Of a stretch of DNA of 64,000 nt, positions 26,020 through 35,857 are shown piece by piece; within the stretch, counting starts at the first letter, position 1, and each line of letters starts with the position of its first letter. A model generated the notes under the pieces. That model saw only the letters and a program-made list of their open reading frames with translations, made no database searches and was not told where the DNA came from. Source of the DNA: JAWKTM01 sp041399085 (lineage in GTDB: Bacteria; Planctomycetota; Planctomycetia; Pirellulales; Pirellulaceae); the NCBI GenBank assembly GCA_041399085.1, contig JAWKTM010000035.1, positions 10,005-74,004 on the forward strand, written 5' to 3'. Position numbers and translations under genes: made by a program.

Positions 26020-28275
26020 ATGTGGGGCAGCGGAAAACATGCGATCCGGGGCGCGCGGCGCTGGTGGGGCGTCGTTGGCGTCGCGGTGCTGCTCGCCTCG
26101 CTCTCAGCGTCTCTGAGCGTCGGGCAGGTTGGGTCAACGCGTGCCACGGTTCCGCGACCGAATGTGAGAGTGCGGTTGTCACAGAATGTAGCTGTCGTTG
26201 AAGGCGACGCCGCCGAACCAATTCGTGCTCCGTTGCCGGGCCAGGAACCGAGTCCGCCGAGTCGGACTTTGCCAGCTTTGCCTTCAGTGAATGATTTCTT
26301 TCGATTCGTGGATGACTTCGTCAGTGAAGAGAGCGTGCCTGGACGCGGGGAGGAACAGGATTCGTCACTGCCTCCATCCATGAATGAGAACGTGCGGAGT
26401 GATGAGTTCGCGGACGAGTCGGAAGGCAACAGCCCAGCGGTAACGGGGACGGACTCCAATAAATCCGAAACCAGCGATCTCCCTCCCGCTTCGTCAAATG
26501 ATATATCCGTGCCACTGATAGATGTGACGGCCGGTGGCGGCAATGTCGCGGTCGATGACATTCCGGTGGAGGCATTACCGGAATTAGCTTCGCCGATCGG
26601 GGATCGCGACCGGACAATGAGTGAGGACTCAGGAGACACTTTGGTCCAGGAGTCGGCGGCGAATGAAAGCGTCGAGATGAGTGGACCACGTAACTCAGCG
26701 ACTGAACCAGCGGTCGAGGAGTTGCCGCCGGGCGACAGCGAACCGGTTGAAATACCGTTGGCGGGCAATACGCTTGGCGACGCGATTCGATTGGAAAGTC
26801 ATCAGGGGCGGATCACCCTGATCGCTCGGAACGCGCCGCTGAAGGAAGTGTTATCGCTGTTGGCTCAGAAAGAAGGGTTGAATCTGGTCTGTGCCGAGGA
26901 TGTGATTGCCAATGTCTCGATCACTTTGCCCAACGCTTCGTTGCGCGATGCCTTGACGGCCATCGTTTCGACGGGCGGATGTACGTGGGCCGAACAGAAT
27001 GGAATTGTGTATGTGACGAGCGTGGCGACGACGACGAAACTGGCGCCCGAAGTTCAAGATCGACAGGTGCGGGTGTTTCATTTGGATTATGTGACCGGCG
27101 CCGCCTTGGACGAGGCAGTCAAAGGGATGCTGTCGTCGACGGGAACTTCGTATGTCATTGCCGCGGATCCCACGGACAATCGTAAGACGCAAGAAACGCT
27201 TGTCGTGGAAGACATGCCCGGGTTTGTGAGACGCGTGGAACAGTACGTTCGTCAGGTCGACGTCCCGCCTCGACAGGTGCAAATCGAAGTGCATGTATTA
27301 GAAGTCGATCTCAAGGATGACTTGCGAAACGGCGTGAATTTTAAGGACGTCATGAATGCGGCGGGTGGAGAGTTCCACCTGGACATGCTTGGATTTGCGA
27401 ACACAGCGGCCACGCAGGGCATGATGTTGCGATTGAACGGCGCCGACATTACGGGATTGGTCGAGTTGTTGCGTACGACCACGGATGCCAAGACGCTGGC
27501 TTCGCCGAAAGTGGTCGTGGTCAGCGGTCAAGAATCGAAGATTCAGGTGGGCCAGCAACTCGGCTTTAGCGTGATTCAGCAAACACAAACCAGCACCATC
27601 CAAGACGTGCAGTTCCTGGACGTGGGCGTGGTGTTGACCGTGACACCGCGTGTGGGAAGTGACAATCGAGTGCTGCTGAAGGTGAAGCCAGAAGTCTCAA
27701 CCGGCGCGATCAATCCACAAACTGGCTTGCCGGAAAAGGGGACATCGGAAGTGGCGACCGATGTGTTGCTGGACGATGGACAAGGGATTGTGATTGGTGG
27801 ACTCATTCAAGAGCGCGACAGCAACACACAGAATAAGCTGCCTTGGTTAGGTGAATTGAAATATGTGGGACACTTATTTCAGCGTCGGGAGTTGGCCAAA
27901 CGCCGGACCGAGGTGATCTTTGTGCTTATACCTCGTGTGATGCCTTGGGGTTATTGTGCGTGCGACCGAGACGCGCATGACATTGAAAGGGCGACGACGC
28001 CTTTGTTGCATGGACCGCTTCATCGCGTGCCGCGACCTTGGGAACCACGGTTGCCCGATCCGGCCGACAATCCCACGCCGGCTTGGCCGATCGTTCATCC
28101 ACTTGCCACGCCGGAGTATCCGACGGCTGCCAACGCCTTTGCGCCGACTCGAGCGATACCTTCGGGTGCGATGCCTTATGAGGGCCAAGTCATACCAGCG
28201 GATTCGTTTCCACCGACGGCAGCTCGAATGCCGCGGCTATCTCGACTGCCGCCGGTGAGTTCGACGCGGCGGTAG
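26020..28275 (+). CDS. pilQ: Secretin PilQ/GspD-like (type IV pilus-type operon)
   Basis: A 751-residue secretin with a signal segment at about 12-36 (WWGVVGVAVLLASLSASL). Residues about 60-245 are a Ser-, Asp- and Glu-rich linker of low complexity. An STN domain (about 255-330, RNAPLKEVLSLLAQKEGLNL) and N-type domain (about 340-430) come next. The secretin core (about 485-640) has VVLTVTPRVGSDNRVLLKVK and GIVIGGLIQERDSNTQNKLP. The C-terminus is Pro-rich. I chose the ATG at 26020, with GGAG seven bases upstream, over 25939. This is the second secretin of the window. Confidence 0.9.
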   Translation: MWGSGKHAIRGARRWWGVVGVAVLLASLSASLSVGQVGSTRATVPRPNVRVRLSQNVAVVEGDAAEPIRAPLPGQEPSPPSRTLPALPSVNDFFRFVDDFVSEESVPGRGEEQDSSLPPSMNENVRSDEFADESEGNSPAVTGTDSNKSETSDLPPASSNDISVPLIDVTAGGGNVAVDDIPVEALPELASPIGDRDRTMSEDSGDTLVQESAANESVEMSGPRNSATEPAVEELPPGDSEPVEIPLAGNTLGDAIRLESHQGRITLIARNAPLKEVLSLLAQKEGLNLVCAEDVIANVSITLPNASLRDALTAIVSTGGCTWAEQNGIVYVTSVATTTKLAPEVQDRQVRVFHLDYVTGAALDEAVKGMLSSTGTSYVIAADPTDNRKTQETLVVEDMPGFVRRVEQYVRQVDVPPRQVQIEVHVLEVDLKDDLRNGVNFKDVMNAAGGEFHLDMLGFANTAATQGMMLRLNGADITGLVELLRTTTDAKTLASPKVVVVSGQESKIQVGQQLGFSVIQQTQTSTIQDVQFLDVGVVLTVTPRVGSDNRVLLKVKPEVSTGAINPQTGLPEKGTSEVATDVLLDDGQGIVIGGLIQERDSNTQNKLPWLGELKYVGHLFQRRELAKRRTEVIFVLIPRVMPWGYCACDRDAHDIERATTPLLHGPLHRVPRPWEPRLPDPADNPTPAWPIVHPLATPEYPTAANAFAPTRAIPSGAMPYEGQVIPADSFPPTAARMPRLSRLPPVSSTRR

Positions 28276-28352
28276 AGAGGAACCTACCGGCTTGCAAAAC
28301 TTTGGACGCGAACACTTTCGGATGCTCATAAACTTGTAGGAGTGCGGCCGTC

Positions 28353-28556
28353 ATGCCGAATTTCATGGACATTCCGCCGGAACTGCAACATCTGATCGAG
28401 AAACGCGAGGTCGAGGATCGGAGAGGCGGCGAGCGAAGGTCGAAGGACGCGCTACCCAACACGACTGACGGCGAATCGTCCTCGACGCAACAACGTCGCG
28501 GGAAAGATCGTCGCGGCAAAGCACGACGTCATGAGGATCGCGAGGAACAGTCATAG
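28353..28556 (+). CDS. Small charged protein
   Basis: A 67-residue hydrophilic protein rich in Arg, Lys, Glu and Asp (KREVEDRRGGERRSKD and RRGKDRRGKARRHEDREEQS). An AGGAG lies 11 bases upstream of the ATG. There is no membrane segment or known domain. It follows the secretin after 77 bases and could be the last gene of that operon. Charge suggests nucleic acid or protein binding, but I do not recognise it. Confidence 0.6.
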   Translation: MPNFMDIPPELQHLIEKREVEDRRGGERRSKDALPNTTDGESSSTQQRRGKDRRGKARRHEDREEQS

Positions 28557-28726
28557 AGGTCGCGAGTAGTGAGAGTGAGCGCATTGGACTCTGAATACAG
28601 AATGCATGGGGGAAGCTTGTCTATTGTTGAATTGTGACGGGAAGCCGAAAGCAAATGTTGCCTGGCGCGTCATTTGCGTCGTCTAAGGGTGAGAGCTAAC
28701 TTACCCCGACAAGATTTCTTTCCACG

Positions 28727-29398
28727 ATGTCGCTACCTGAACCTCAATCGCGAACGACGCTTGCCGACCAGGGCTATTCGAATGTGGCTGCGGAAACGTT
28801 GCTGTTAATCTACCGCGATCGCGCGGATGAGCTTGCCTTCAACGAATTGGTACATCGGTTCGAACGCGAGATCTTCAACTATTTGTATCGCTATCTGCGA
28901 AACCGGGAGTTGGCCGAAGAGGCGTTTCAAGCGACATTCTTGCGGCTGCATGAGAAATGCCATCTGTATGAACCGGGGCGTCAAGTGCGACCGTGGTTGT
29001 ACAGCATCGCGACGAGCCAAGCGATTGACCTGCTGCGACGCGAGGGGCGGCATACGAACGTAAGTTTGGACGAGCAGCGTGGCGGTGCCGATTCCGATAT
29101 GTCGATACGTCAGATGTTAGCGTCGGACGAGCCGGGGCCGTTGGCGGAAATTCAGCAACTGGAAGTTCGCGAGTGGACACGTCAGTCGGTCGACAAGCTG
29201 CCGACTCACTTGCGTGTTGTGGTGCTTATGGTGTTCTTTCAGGGATTGAAATACCGTGAGGCCGCCGCAGCGCTCGACTTGCCGGTTGGCACCGTCAAAT
29301 CGCGAATGCATAAGGCACTCGTGCAACTTCATTCCGCTTGGAAGCAGGACCATCCCGATGCCGAATTGGAAGACGAAGGCTCCCTCTATGACGCATAG
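28727..29398 (+). CDS. ECF-type RNA polymerase sigma factor
   Basis: A 223-residue sigma-70-family protein. Region 2 has FNELVHRFEREIFNYLYRYL and NRELAEEAFQATFLRLHEKC, followed by WLYSIATSQAIDLLRRE. Region 4 has DKLPTHLRVVVLMVFFQGLK and the HTH YREAAAALDLPVGTVKSRMH. It would redirect transcription to its own regulon. No classical anti-sigma with a zinc domain follows; a 75-residue protein overlaps its end instead. Proximity to the filament locus is suggestive only. Confidence 0.92.
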   Translation: MSLPEPQSRTTLADQGYSNVAAETLLLIYRDRADELAFNELVHRFEREIFNYLYRYLRNRELAEEAFQATFLRLHEKCHLYEPGRQVRPWLYSIATSQAIDLLRREGRHTNVSLDEQRGGADSDMSIRQMLASDEPGPLAEIQQLEVREWTRQSVDKLPTHLRVVVLMVFFQGLKYREAAAALDLPVGTVKSRMHKALVQLHSAWKQDHPDAELEDEGSLYDA

Positions 29399-29615
29399 CG
29401 ATCCAAATCGCGGAAGTCGCGACGACTCGAATCGGTGGCGGCGGATGATTGATGTCGAGGAAGATGCTCGCGCGGAGTTGCAGCAACTGTTGCGCGGGCT
29501 GACTTGCCTCGACTCGGATCGGCCGATGATTGATCCGCCCACCGGGCTGGCTCAGCGGACCTGCGAATCGATTCGAGCGTTGCGGTCCCAGCAGCAACAG
29601 TCTCCGGCGAACTAG
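29388..29615 (+). CDS. Small protein overlapping the sigma factor gene
   Basis: A 75-residue soluble protein that starts within the last codons of the sigma factor gene (11-base overlap), which implies co-translation. It is highly charged with RRMIDVEEDARAELQQLLRG and no cysteine-histidine anti-sigma motif or membrane helix. The position makes a regulator of the sigma factor plausible, but the sequence does not show it. Confidence 0.55.
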   Translation: MTHSDPNRGSRDDSNRWRRMIDVEEDARAELQQLLRGLTCLDSDRPMIDPPTGLAQRTCESIRALRSQQQQSPAN

Positions 29616-29682
29616 CGTATTGAACCATCCGCACGACTGGGTGACAATAAACCGGCTCCCAGATATTCGAGAGGATGGTGCT

Positions 29683-32584
29683 ATGCGTTGTCGAACCGCG
29701 TCCGGATGCGCGTTCCTGTTTTCCCTCAGTTTGATCGTTCAGGCTGCAATTGCCGCCGAGCCGATGCCGCAACCCGCGACCGAAGATGTCGCTTTCTTTG
29801 AGGCGAAGATTCGGCCGGTGCTGGTCGAGCATTGTTACGAGTGCCACGCGGCGGATTCGAAGATCGTTCACGGCGGATTGCGAGTCGATACGCGCGAAGC
29901 GTTGGCGGTGGGCGGCGATTCCGGGCCCGCTGTGATTCCTGGGAATGTGGAAGAAAGTTTGCTGCTGTCGGCAATGCGTCATGAATCGTTCGAGATGCCG
30001 CCCGAGGGAAAGTTGCCGGACCACGTCATCGCCGACTTCGAACAATGGATTCAGCGCGGCGCGGCGGACCCGCGCGAAGGTGAGCCACTCGCCGCGGCGC
30101 CTAGCTACGACTGGGAACAAGCTCGGCAGTTTTGGGCCTATCGCCCACTGGTTCCGGTGACGCCGCCCGATGTCGGCGATAGCACGTGGCCGCGCACGGA
30201 GATGGATCGCTTTGTCTGGCAAGGATACGAATCACAAGGCTTGTCGCCGGGCGAGGATGCTTCGCGGCAGACATTGGTACGGCGGTTGTATTTCGACTTA
30301 ATCGGCTTGCCGCCGTCTGAAGCCGAATTGGCCAACTCGGACGAGCCAATCGAAACGCTGGTCGATCGCTTGCTGGCCTCACCGCGATTCGGCGAGCGAT
30401 GGGGGCGACACTGGTTGGATGTCGCGCGGTTCGCCGAGTCGACTGGTGGCGGGCGGTCGCGCGTGTTGCACGAAGCTTGGCGGTATCGCGACTACGTGCT
30501 GGACGCCTTCAATCGCGACAAGCCGTTCGACGAGTTCGTTGTCGAGCAAATCGCGGGCGACTTGTTGTCGAGTGAGTCGAACGAGCAGCGGGCCGAGCAG
30601 CTTGCGGCCACGAGCTTCCTGGCGCTTGGGCCGATCAACTACGAATTGCAGGATAAAGAACTGCTGCGGATGGAAGTGATCGACGAGCAAATCGACACGA
30701 TCGGCCGCGCGCTCTTGGGGCAGACGATCGGATGCGCTCGATGTCACGATCACAAATTCGATCCGATTCCGACGAGCGACTATTACGCGCTGACCGGCAT
30801 CTTTCGCAGCACAAAGACGCTGACGCCCGGCAATGTTTCGGGCAACGTCATGCGCAGCTTGCCGCTGCCGCCCGAGCAGCAGGCGTTACTGGACGAGCAT
30901 CTCGCCGCGGTCGATCAACTGCAAGCGAAAGTGGATGCCGCCAAGCAGCAACTGAAGGAGCTGGGCGGTCAGGCAACCAGCAACGTGAAGAACGTTCGCT
31001 CGGAGAAGCTGTCGGGGATCGTGATCGATGACACGGCGGCGGAAGTGATTGGCGAGTGGACGAAGTCGGCGTCTGTCGCGGGCTATGTGGACGAAGGTTA
31101 TCTGCACGATCTTGCGTCAAACGATGGACAACGCCGCGTGATCTATCGGCCTCGCGTGGAAAAGGCGGGGCGATATGAAGTGCGAGTTAACTACACGATC
31201 GGTACAAATCGGGCGGCGGCGGCGCCGATCACCGTTTGGCACGCCGACGGCGAAACGATGATGCGCGTCGATCAGCGTAAGTCGCCCAATGTGGACGGCG
31301 TGTTTCACTCGCTGGGCGAATTCCGGTTCGAGCCCGACGGGCCCGCCTCGATCACGATCGCTAACGATGGGGCCAAGGGGCATGTGATCGCGGACGCCGT
31401 GCAGTTGTTGCCGGTCGGAGGAGCGACGAACGACGCGAAACGAGTGGCCGATGCCTCAACAACCGAGGCGGACTCGGATGCCGGGTCGGAATCTAGGCCG
31501 AACAAGCGAGCGGCGCGGCGCAAACAAGTACAAGCGGAGCTTCAGAAGCTGGAGACGGATTTAGCCGCACTGAAGAAGCGAGCGCCAGTCGAAGCGGCTC
31601 AAGTGATGTCGGTCGAAGAAGAGGCCGAGCCGGGCGATTATCACATTTGCATTCGCGGCAATGTTCATAAGCTCGGACCGGTCGTGGCGCGCGGTGCGTT
31701 GACGGTTGCCAGCGCGACACCGGCGTTGGAAATCTCGCCCGGCGCCAGCGGTCGCTTGGAGCTCGCCCGATGGATCGCCAGCCCGGACAATCCGTTAACG
31801 GCCCGCGTCTACGTGAATCGCGTCTGGCGGAATCTGTTTGGCGCGGGAATCGTGAGAACACCCGACAATTTTGGCACGACGGGCGAAGCGCCGACACACC
31901 CTGAGCTGCTCGACTACTTGGCCACGCAGTTCATCGCTGACGGTTGGTCGACCAAGCGACTTATTCGGCACATTGTTTTGTCGCGCACCTATCAGTTGGC
32001 TTCGATCGACGCCGCTACGGACGAGCAGTTGCGCTGGCTGACGCATCACGCGCGTCGACGATTGGATGCCGAGGCATTGCGGGATGCGATTCTCAGCTTC
32101 AGCGGTCGGCTCGACGAGACTTATGGCGGGCGAGTGTTTCCGCCCAACATGAACGCGGAAGTCGGGTTCGATTTCAGTTTGGAGCGGCGGGCGGTTTACG
32201 TTCCGGCATTTCGCAATTCACTGGATGAGCTGTTTCAGGTGTTCGACTTTGCGAATCCGAACATGGTGACTGGCAATCGGAACACCAGCACGCTGCCAAC
32301 GCAGGCTCTGTATTTAATGAATAGCCCGTTCGTCATGCGGCAGGCCGACCAAGCCGCCCAGCGACTGTTGGAGGATCCGACGGCGGACGATGAACGGCGG
32401 ATCGTGCTGGCTTATCGCCGAGCGATTGGTCGCGAACCGACGCCGGGCGAGCTGGAGTTGTCGCGCGAATTCCTCGCTGCGGCCGGAGCGTCGGGAGATG
32501 CCGCGCCCGGACGTGCGTCGGCGGGCTTGGAGCCAGTTCTGCCAATCGCTGATTGCGTGCGTCGACTTTCGCTACCTGCGTTAG
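29683..32584 (+). CDS. PSD1-type DUF1549/DUF1553 secreted protein, one frameshift
   Basis: A planctomycete-specific exported protein. After a signal peptide (AFLFSLSLIVQAAIAAE) there is a cytochrome-like heme motif CYECHA at about residue 50, then a DUF1549 region with RLYFDLIGLPPSEAEL and HWLDVARFAEST, and cysteines in GCARCHDHKFDP. Residues about 430-580 are a golvesin/CBM-like beta-sandwich (YRPRVEKAGRYEVRVNYTIG, FHSLGEFRFEPDG). DUF1553 follows with ARVYVNRVWRNLFGAGIVRT. The last segment WSQFCQSLIACVDFRYLR, the expected family ending, lies in another frame after a shift near 32510, so I end the gene at 32584 rather than at 32736. The usual DUF1501 partner is not downstream. Confidence 0.85.
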
Positions 32585-32997
32585 ATGATGCGATGCTAGC
32601 GATGGCCGTTCGAGGCCCGATGCGAGCTAGCATCGCCAAACTCCGTTCTCTGCGTGAGCCCAGCGAAACCAGGCAAACTGGGGTCACGCTCGTTGCCAAA
32701 AATCTTTCCGGAATTGGCAAGTTGCTCAAAGTTTGACGGTCGCGTCGTCGATATCAATGTTGCCGATTGCGCCACTCGGAGGCTCGTGCCAGCACGGGCG
32801 CCGTGTCCGCGATCGTTCAGGGGGGAATTTACTTGGCCGGCGAACGACGTGTCCGCGCATCGATTGGGTGCGGTGGAGACGCGTCGTCGCTGGTTAGGTA
32901 ATTCAAAGTTGAAAACTTCGTGCCGGCCCATGCGGCAAGTCCGACCTGACCGATCGCGCTCACGCGCCCCGACTCGAGCTTCCGGGAACGTCATTCC
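32585..32997 (+). other. Intergenic stretch between PSD1 and the TolC-like gene
   Basis: About 413 bases. The frame of the PSD1 gene continues to 32736 only because of the upstream frameshift, and the residues it adds (such as SGIGKLLKV) do not look like the family. Nothing else was recognised. Confidence 0.5.
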
Positions 32998-35442
32998 ATG
33001 ACACGGCAACTGACCACTCATTTGGCGCTGATGCTGACATTGCTGTCGCTTGTGACCGGCTGTCATCCCACGCAGCCGTTCTATTTGCAAGAAGACGGCG
33101 ACCTCTCGCATTATCTGGACACGGCCCAGCAGATCGAGCAGCCGGATTACGATCAGGCCAGCTTGGACGAAGTGGTGCAGAGCCACTCGCCGTTCATGCT
33201 CAGCAACTTCGAGATCGACGAGACGTGGGACTTGTCGCTGGAAGAGTGCGTCTCGATCGCCTTGCAGAACAGCAAGATCATCCGCACGGTCGGCGGCACG
33301 CAACAATTGCGTGGCAACTTTGCCGCCACGATCATGTCGGCCACGTCCGAAGGCAGCACGTCGGTCTATGATCCGGCGATTGTGGAAAGCACCACGAACC
33401 CGACCGGCCAAGTGGTCGATTCCCAAGGCAACCGTGTGCAGCAACGGGGTGCGGCACGAGCCAATCAAACGGTTGGCGTCGAGGATGCGTTGGCTGAGTT
33501 CGACGCTCAATTCTTCAGTGCGTTTAACTACAGCCAAACCGATCGGCCGCGAAATACATCGAATCAGAACCCGTTTAACCCGCTGATTTTCCAAGCCACG
33601 GACGCCAACTTTTTGGCGGCCGTGTCGAAGCGAACGGCGACGGGCAGCATCTTTACGTTCCGCGGCACGACGGCCTACTCGCGAAACAACATTCCGATCG
33701 GTTTGGGCCGGGCCTTGCCGAGCGACTGGACACAAACGATCGAAGCCGAGTGGACGCAGCCGTTGTTGCGAAACCGCGGCACGCAAGTGAACCGGATCCC
33801 GGTGATCTTGGCTCGCACGAACGCCGACATTTCGCTGGCCGACTTCGAGACCGCCGTCCGCAACTTGGTGCTCGACGTGGAGAACGCCTACTGGGATCTT
33901 CACACTTCGTACCGATCGTTGGAGACGGCCAAGACGGGCCGCGACAGCGCTCAAGTCACTTGGAAGAACACGTATCTGAAATCCGAAGCGGGAGCCACGG
34001 GCGGCGACGCCCAGGCGGAAGCTCAGTCGCGCGAACAGTATTACTTCTTCCGCGCGGCGGTGCAGACCGCCTTGGCGGGCTCGAACGTCCAAGGACAAGA
34101 TCCCGGTCTGTTGGGTCGCGAACGTCAATTGCGATTCCTGAGGGGGTTGGCTCCGTCCGATGGCCGACTGATTCGACCGATCGACGAACCGACGATGGCT
34201 CCGGTCGAATTCCAATGGCACGACGTGCAAGGCGAAGCTCTGTTCCGAAGTCCGGAACTGCGTCGTCAGAAGTGGCGAATCAAACAACGCGAGTTGGAGT
34301 TGATCTCGGCTCGCAATCAATTGTTGCCGGAATTGAACGTCTCGGGTGTGTACCGCTTCGTCGGTGTGGGTGATGAACTGATCGCGGCCGAACGCAACGG
34401 CATCATCTTCCCGAATCCAGGTTCGCGAGCTTGGGAAGTGTTGACCGGCGGCGATTTCCAGGAAGCCGGCCTACGCGTGGATTTCACGCCACCAGCCTTC
34501 GGGGCTCGTCGCGAACTGGCACGCGTCCGCAATGTGCAACTGTCGATGGTTCGCGAACAAGCCTTGTTGGAAGATAAGGAACTGGCTCTCACACACCAAT
34601 TGAGCGACGCCCTCGTGGGCCTCGACAGCCACTATCACCTAGTACAAACGCATTTCCAACGCTGGATCGCTTCGACCAAGGAAGTGAACGCCGCGGAATT
34701 GTTAGTAGATCGTGGCAAGGCGCCGATCGATATCTTGCTGGACGCTCAACGTCGCCGAGCTAACGCTCAGATCGACTATTACCGAGCTCTCAGCGAATAC
34801 AACAAGTCGGTCGCTTATGTGCACTATTTGAAAGGTTCACTATTAGAATTCAATAACATTGTGCTCGACGAAGGCCCGTGGCCGCAGAAGGCTTACTGGG
34901 ACGCCTTGGGGCGGGCTCGCGAACGCGACGCCAGCTACTACCTGGATTACGGCTGGACTCGGCCAAACGTCATCAGCCGCGGACCGACGCCCCAACATGG
35001 TGGCGAGATGGGCTTGTCGCCGCTGGGCGAAGAGATCGACACGCCGCTGCAACCGACTCCGGCGGGCCCGGCTTCGGAAGGCGACGATAACTTCCTGCCA
35101 ACGCCAGCTCCGCTTCCGGCTTCGCCCGACGATTTGTTGCCGCCGGGTGGATTCGAGGAAGCTCCGCTGCCGACCCCGATGCCAACGCCGGGCGGCGAAG
35201 GCGGCAATATCACTCGCCGTCCTGCCGGTCCGGCGCTGAACGCACCCGGCAAGCGGGCCGACGCCGGTGCCGTGCGAACCGGCACGCTGGCTGGCGGCAG
35301 CGGCGACAAGGCGTTCGATTGGGGATCGGCGTCGAACGTCGTGGGCGGTCAACCGGCTCCGGCCACCAACAACGCGGTTCGCGCGGCAACGTTCACGCAA
35401 CCGACCGCTGGCCGCGCGAATCCCTTGCGTTCCTCTAAGTAG
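32998..35442 (+). CDS. TolC-like outer-membrane efflux lipoprotein
   Basis: An 814-residue protein with a lipoprotein signal MTRQLTTHLALMLTLLSLVTGC. Two outer-membrane efflux halves are visible: LSLEECVSIALQNSKIIRTV at about 80 is the typical helix start, and DFETAVRNLVLDVENAYWDL and NAAELLVDRGKAPIDILLDA are coiled alpha-barrel repeats. TolC is usually about 450-500 residues; here a Pro- and Gly-rich tail of about 170 residues follows residue 640. It forms an exit duct in the outer membrane for an efflux or type I system. No inner-membrane partner lies next to it, so the substrate is unknown. Confidence 0.85.
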   Translation: MTRQLTTHLALMLTLLSLVTGCHPTQPFYLQEDGDLSHYLDTAQQIEQPDYDQASLDEVVQSHSPFMLSNFEIDETWDLSLEECVSIALQNSKIIRTVGGTQQLRGNFAATIMSATSEGSTSVYDPAIVESTTNPTGQVVDSQGNRVQQRGAARANQTVGVEDALAEFDAQFFSAFNYSQTDRPRNTSNQNPFNPLIFQATDANFLAAVSKRTATGSIFTFRGTTAYSRNNIPIGLGRALPSDWTQTIEAEWTQPLLRNRGTQVNRIPVILARTNADISLADFETAVRNLVLDVENAYWDLHTSYRSLETAKTGRDSAQVTWKNTYLKSEAGATGGDAQAEAQSREQYYFFRAAVQTALAGSNVQGQDPGLLGRERQLRFLRGLAPSDGRLIRPIDEPTMAPVEFQWHDVQGEALFRSPELRRQKWRIKQRELELISARNQLLPELNVSGVYRFVGVGDELIAAERNGIIFPNPGSRAWEVLTGGDFQEAGLRVDFTPPAFGARRELARVRNVQLSMVREQALLEDKELALTHQLSDALVGLDSHYHLVQTHFQRWIASTKEVNAAELLVDRGKAPIDILLDAQRRRANAQIDYYRALSEYNKSVAYVHYLKGSLLEFNNIVLDEGPWPQKAYWDALGRARERDASYYLDYGWTRPNVISRGPTPQHGGEMGLSPLGEEIDTPLQPTPAGPASEGDDNFLPTPAPLPASPDDLLPPGGFEEAPLPTPMPTPGGEGGNITRRPAGPALNAPGKRADAGAVRTGTLAGGSGDKAFDWGSASNVVGGQPAPATNNAVRAATFTQPTAGRANPLRSSK

Positions 35443-35537
35443 CCTCCGGCCAACGTCCAAGACTGTGGGGCGTACTAAGCGATGTGTGTGTGAGATGGTA
35501 TCTTAAACCTCTGATCCTGCATAACTGTGAGATTCTC

Positions 35538-35795
35538 ATGTCCGATCCACGAACAACTCAATTAGCTCGCGAACAAGCCGCCACACTGTTGGCACAGCAC
35601 GGCGCGCCGGACTCCGAGCCGTTTTATGAGACCATTATGATTCGGGACGGAGGCTATATCGGACGGCGATTCTCGCGCGGCCATCTGTCCGCTCTATGGA
35701 CGGCGACGGACAATGAGATTCGTGTGATCGACGAAGAACATCACGAGTTGGGGCACGTTCATGTGGACGCGCCTCAGTTGCCACGCGCGGCTTAA
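35538..35795 (+). CDS. Small conserved-looking protein
   Basis: An 85-residue cytosolic protein starting MSDPRTTQLAREQAATLLAQ. The second half has alternating strands (FYETIMIRDGGYIGRRFSRG, LSALWTATDNEIRVIDEEHH). No signal peptide or named domain. A GTG/ATG-like upstream extension to 35484 is unlikely. It is followed by an intrinsic terminator at 35830. Function unknown. Confidence 0.7.
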   Translation: MSDPRTTQLAREQAATLLAQHGAPDSEPFYETIMIRDGGYIGRRFSRGHLSALWTATDNEIRVIDEEHHELGHVHVDAPQLPRAA

Positions 35796-35829
35796 TCGTT
35801 TGTAGCCATCGACGCTGATAATTTGGAGT

Positions 35830-35852
35830 GCTCCGCCTTGTCGGAGCTTTTT
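35830..35852 (+). terminator. Intrinsic terminator
   Basis: The inverted repeat GCTCCG-CCTTGT-CGGAGC (6-bp stem, 6-base loop) is followed directly by TTTTT. It lies 35 bases after the stop of the small plus-strand gene and just before the end of the convergent nadE gene. Confidence 0.75.
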
Positions 35853-35857
35853 CCACT

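Noticed and set aside
32585..32736. C-terminal extension of the PSD1 protein
   Set aside because: The expected family ending lies in another frame and stops at 32584. The extension does not resemble the family.
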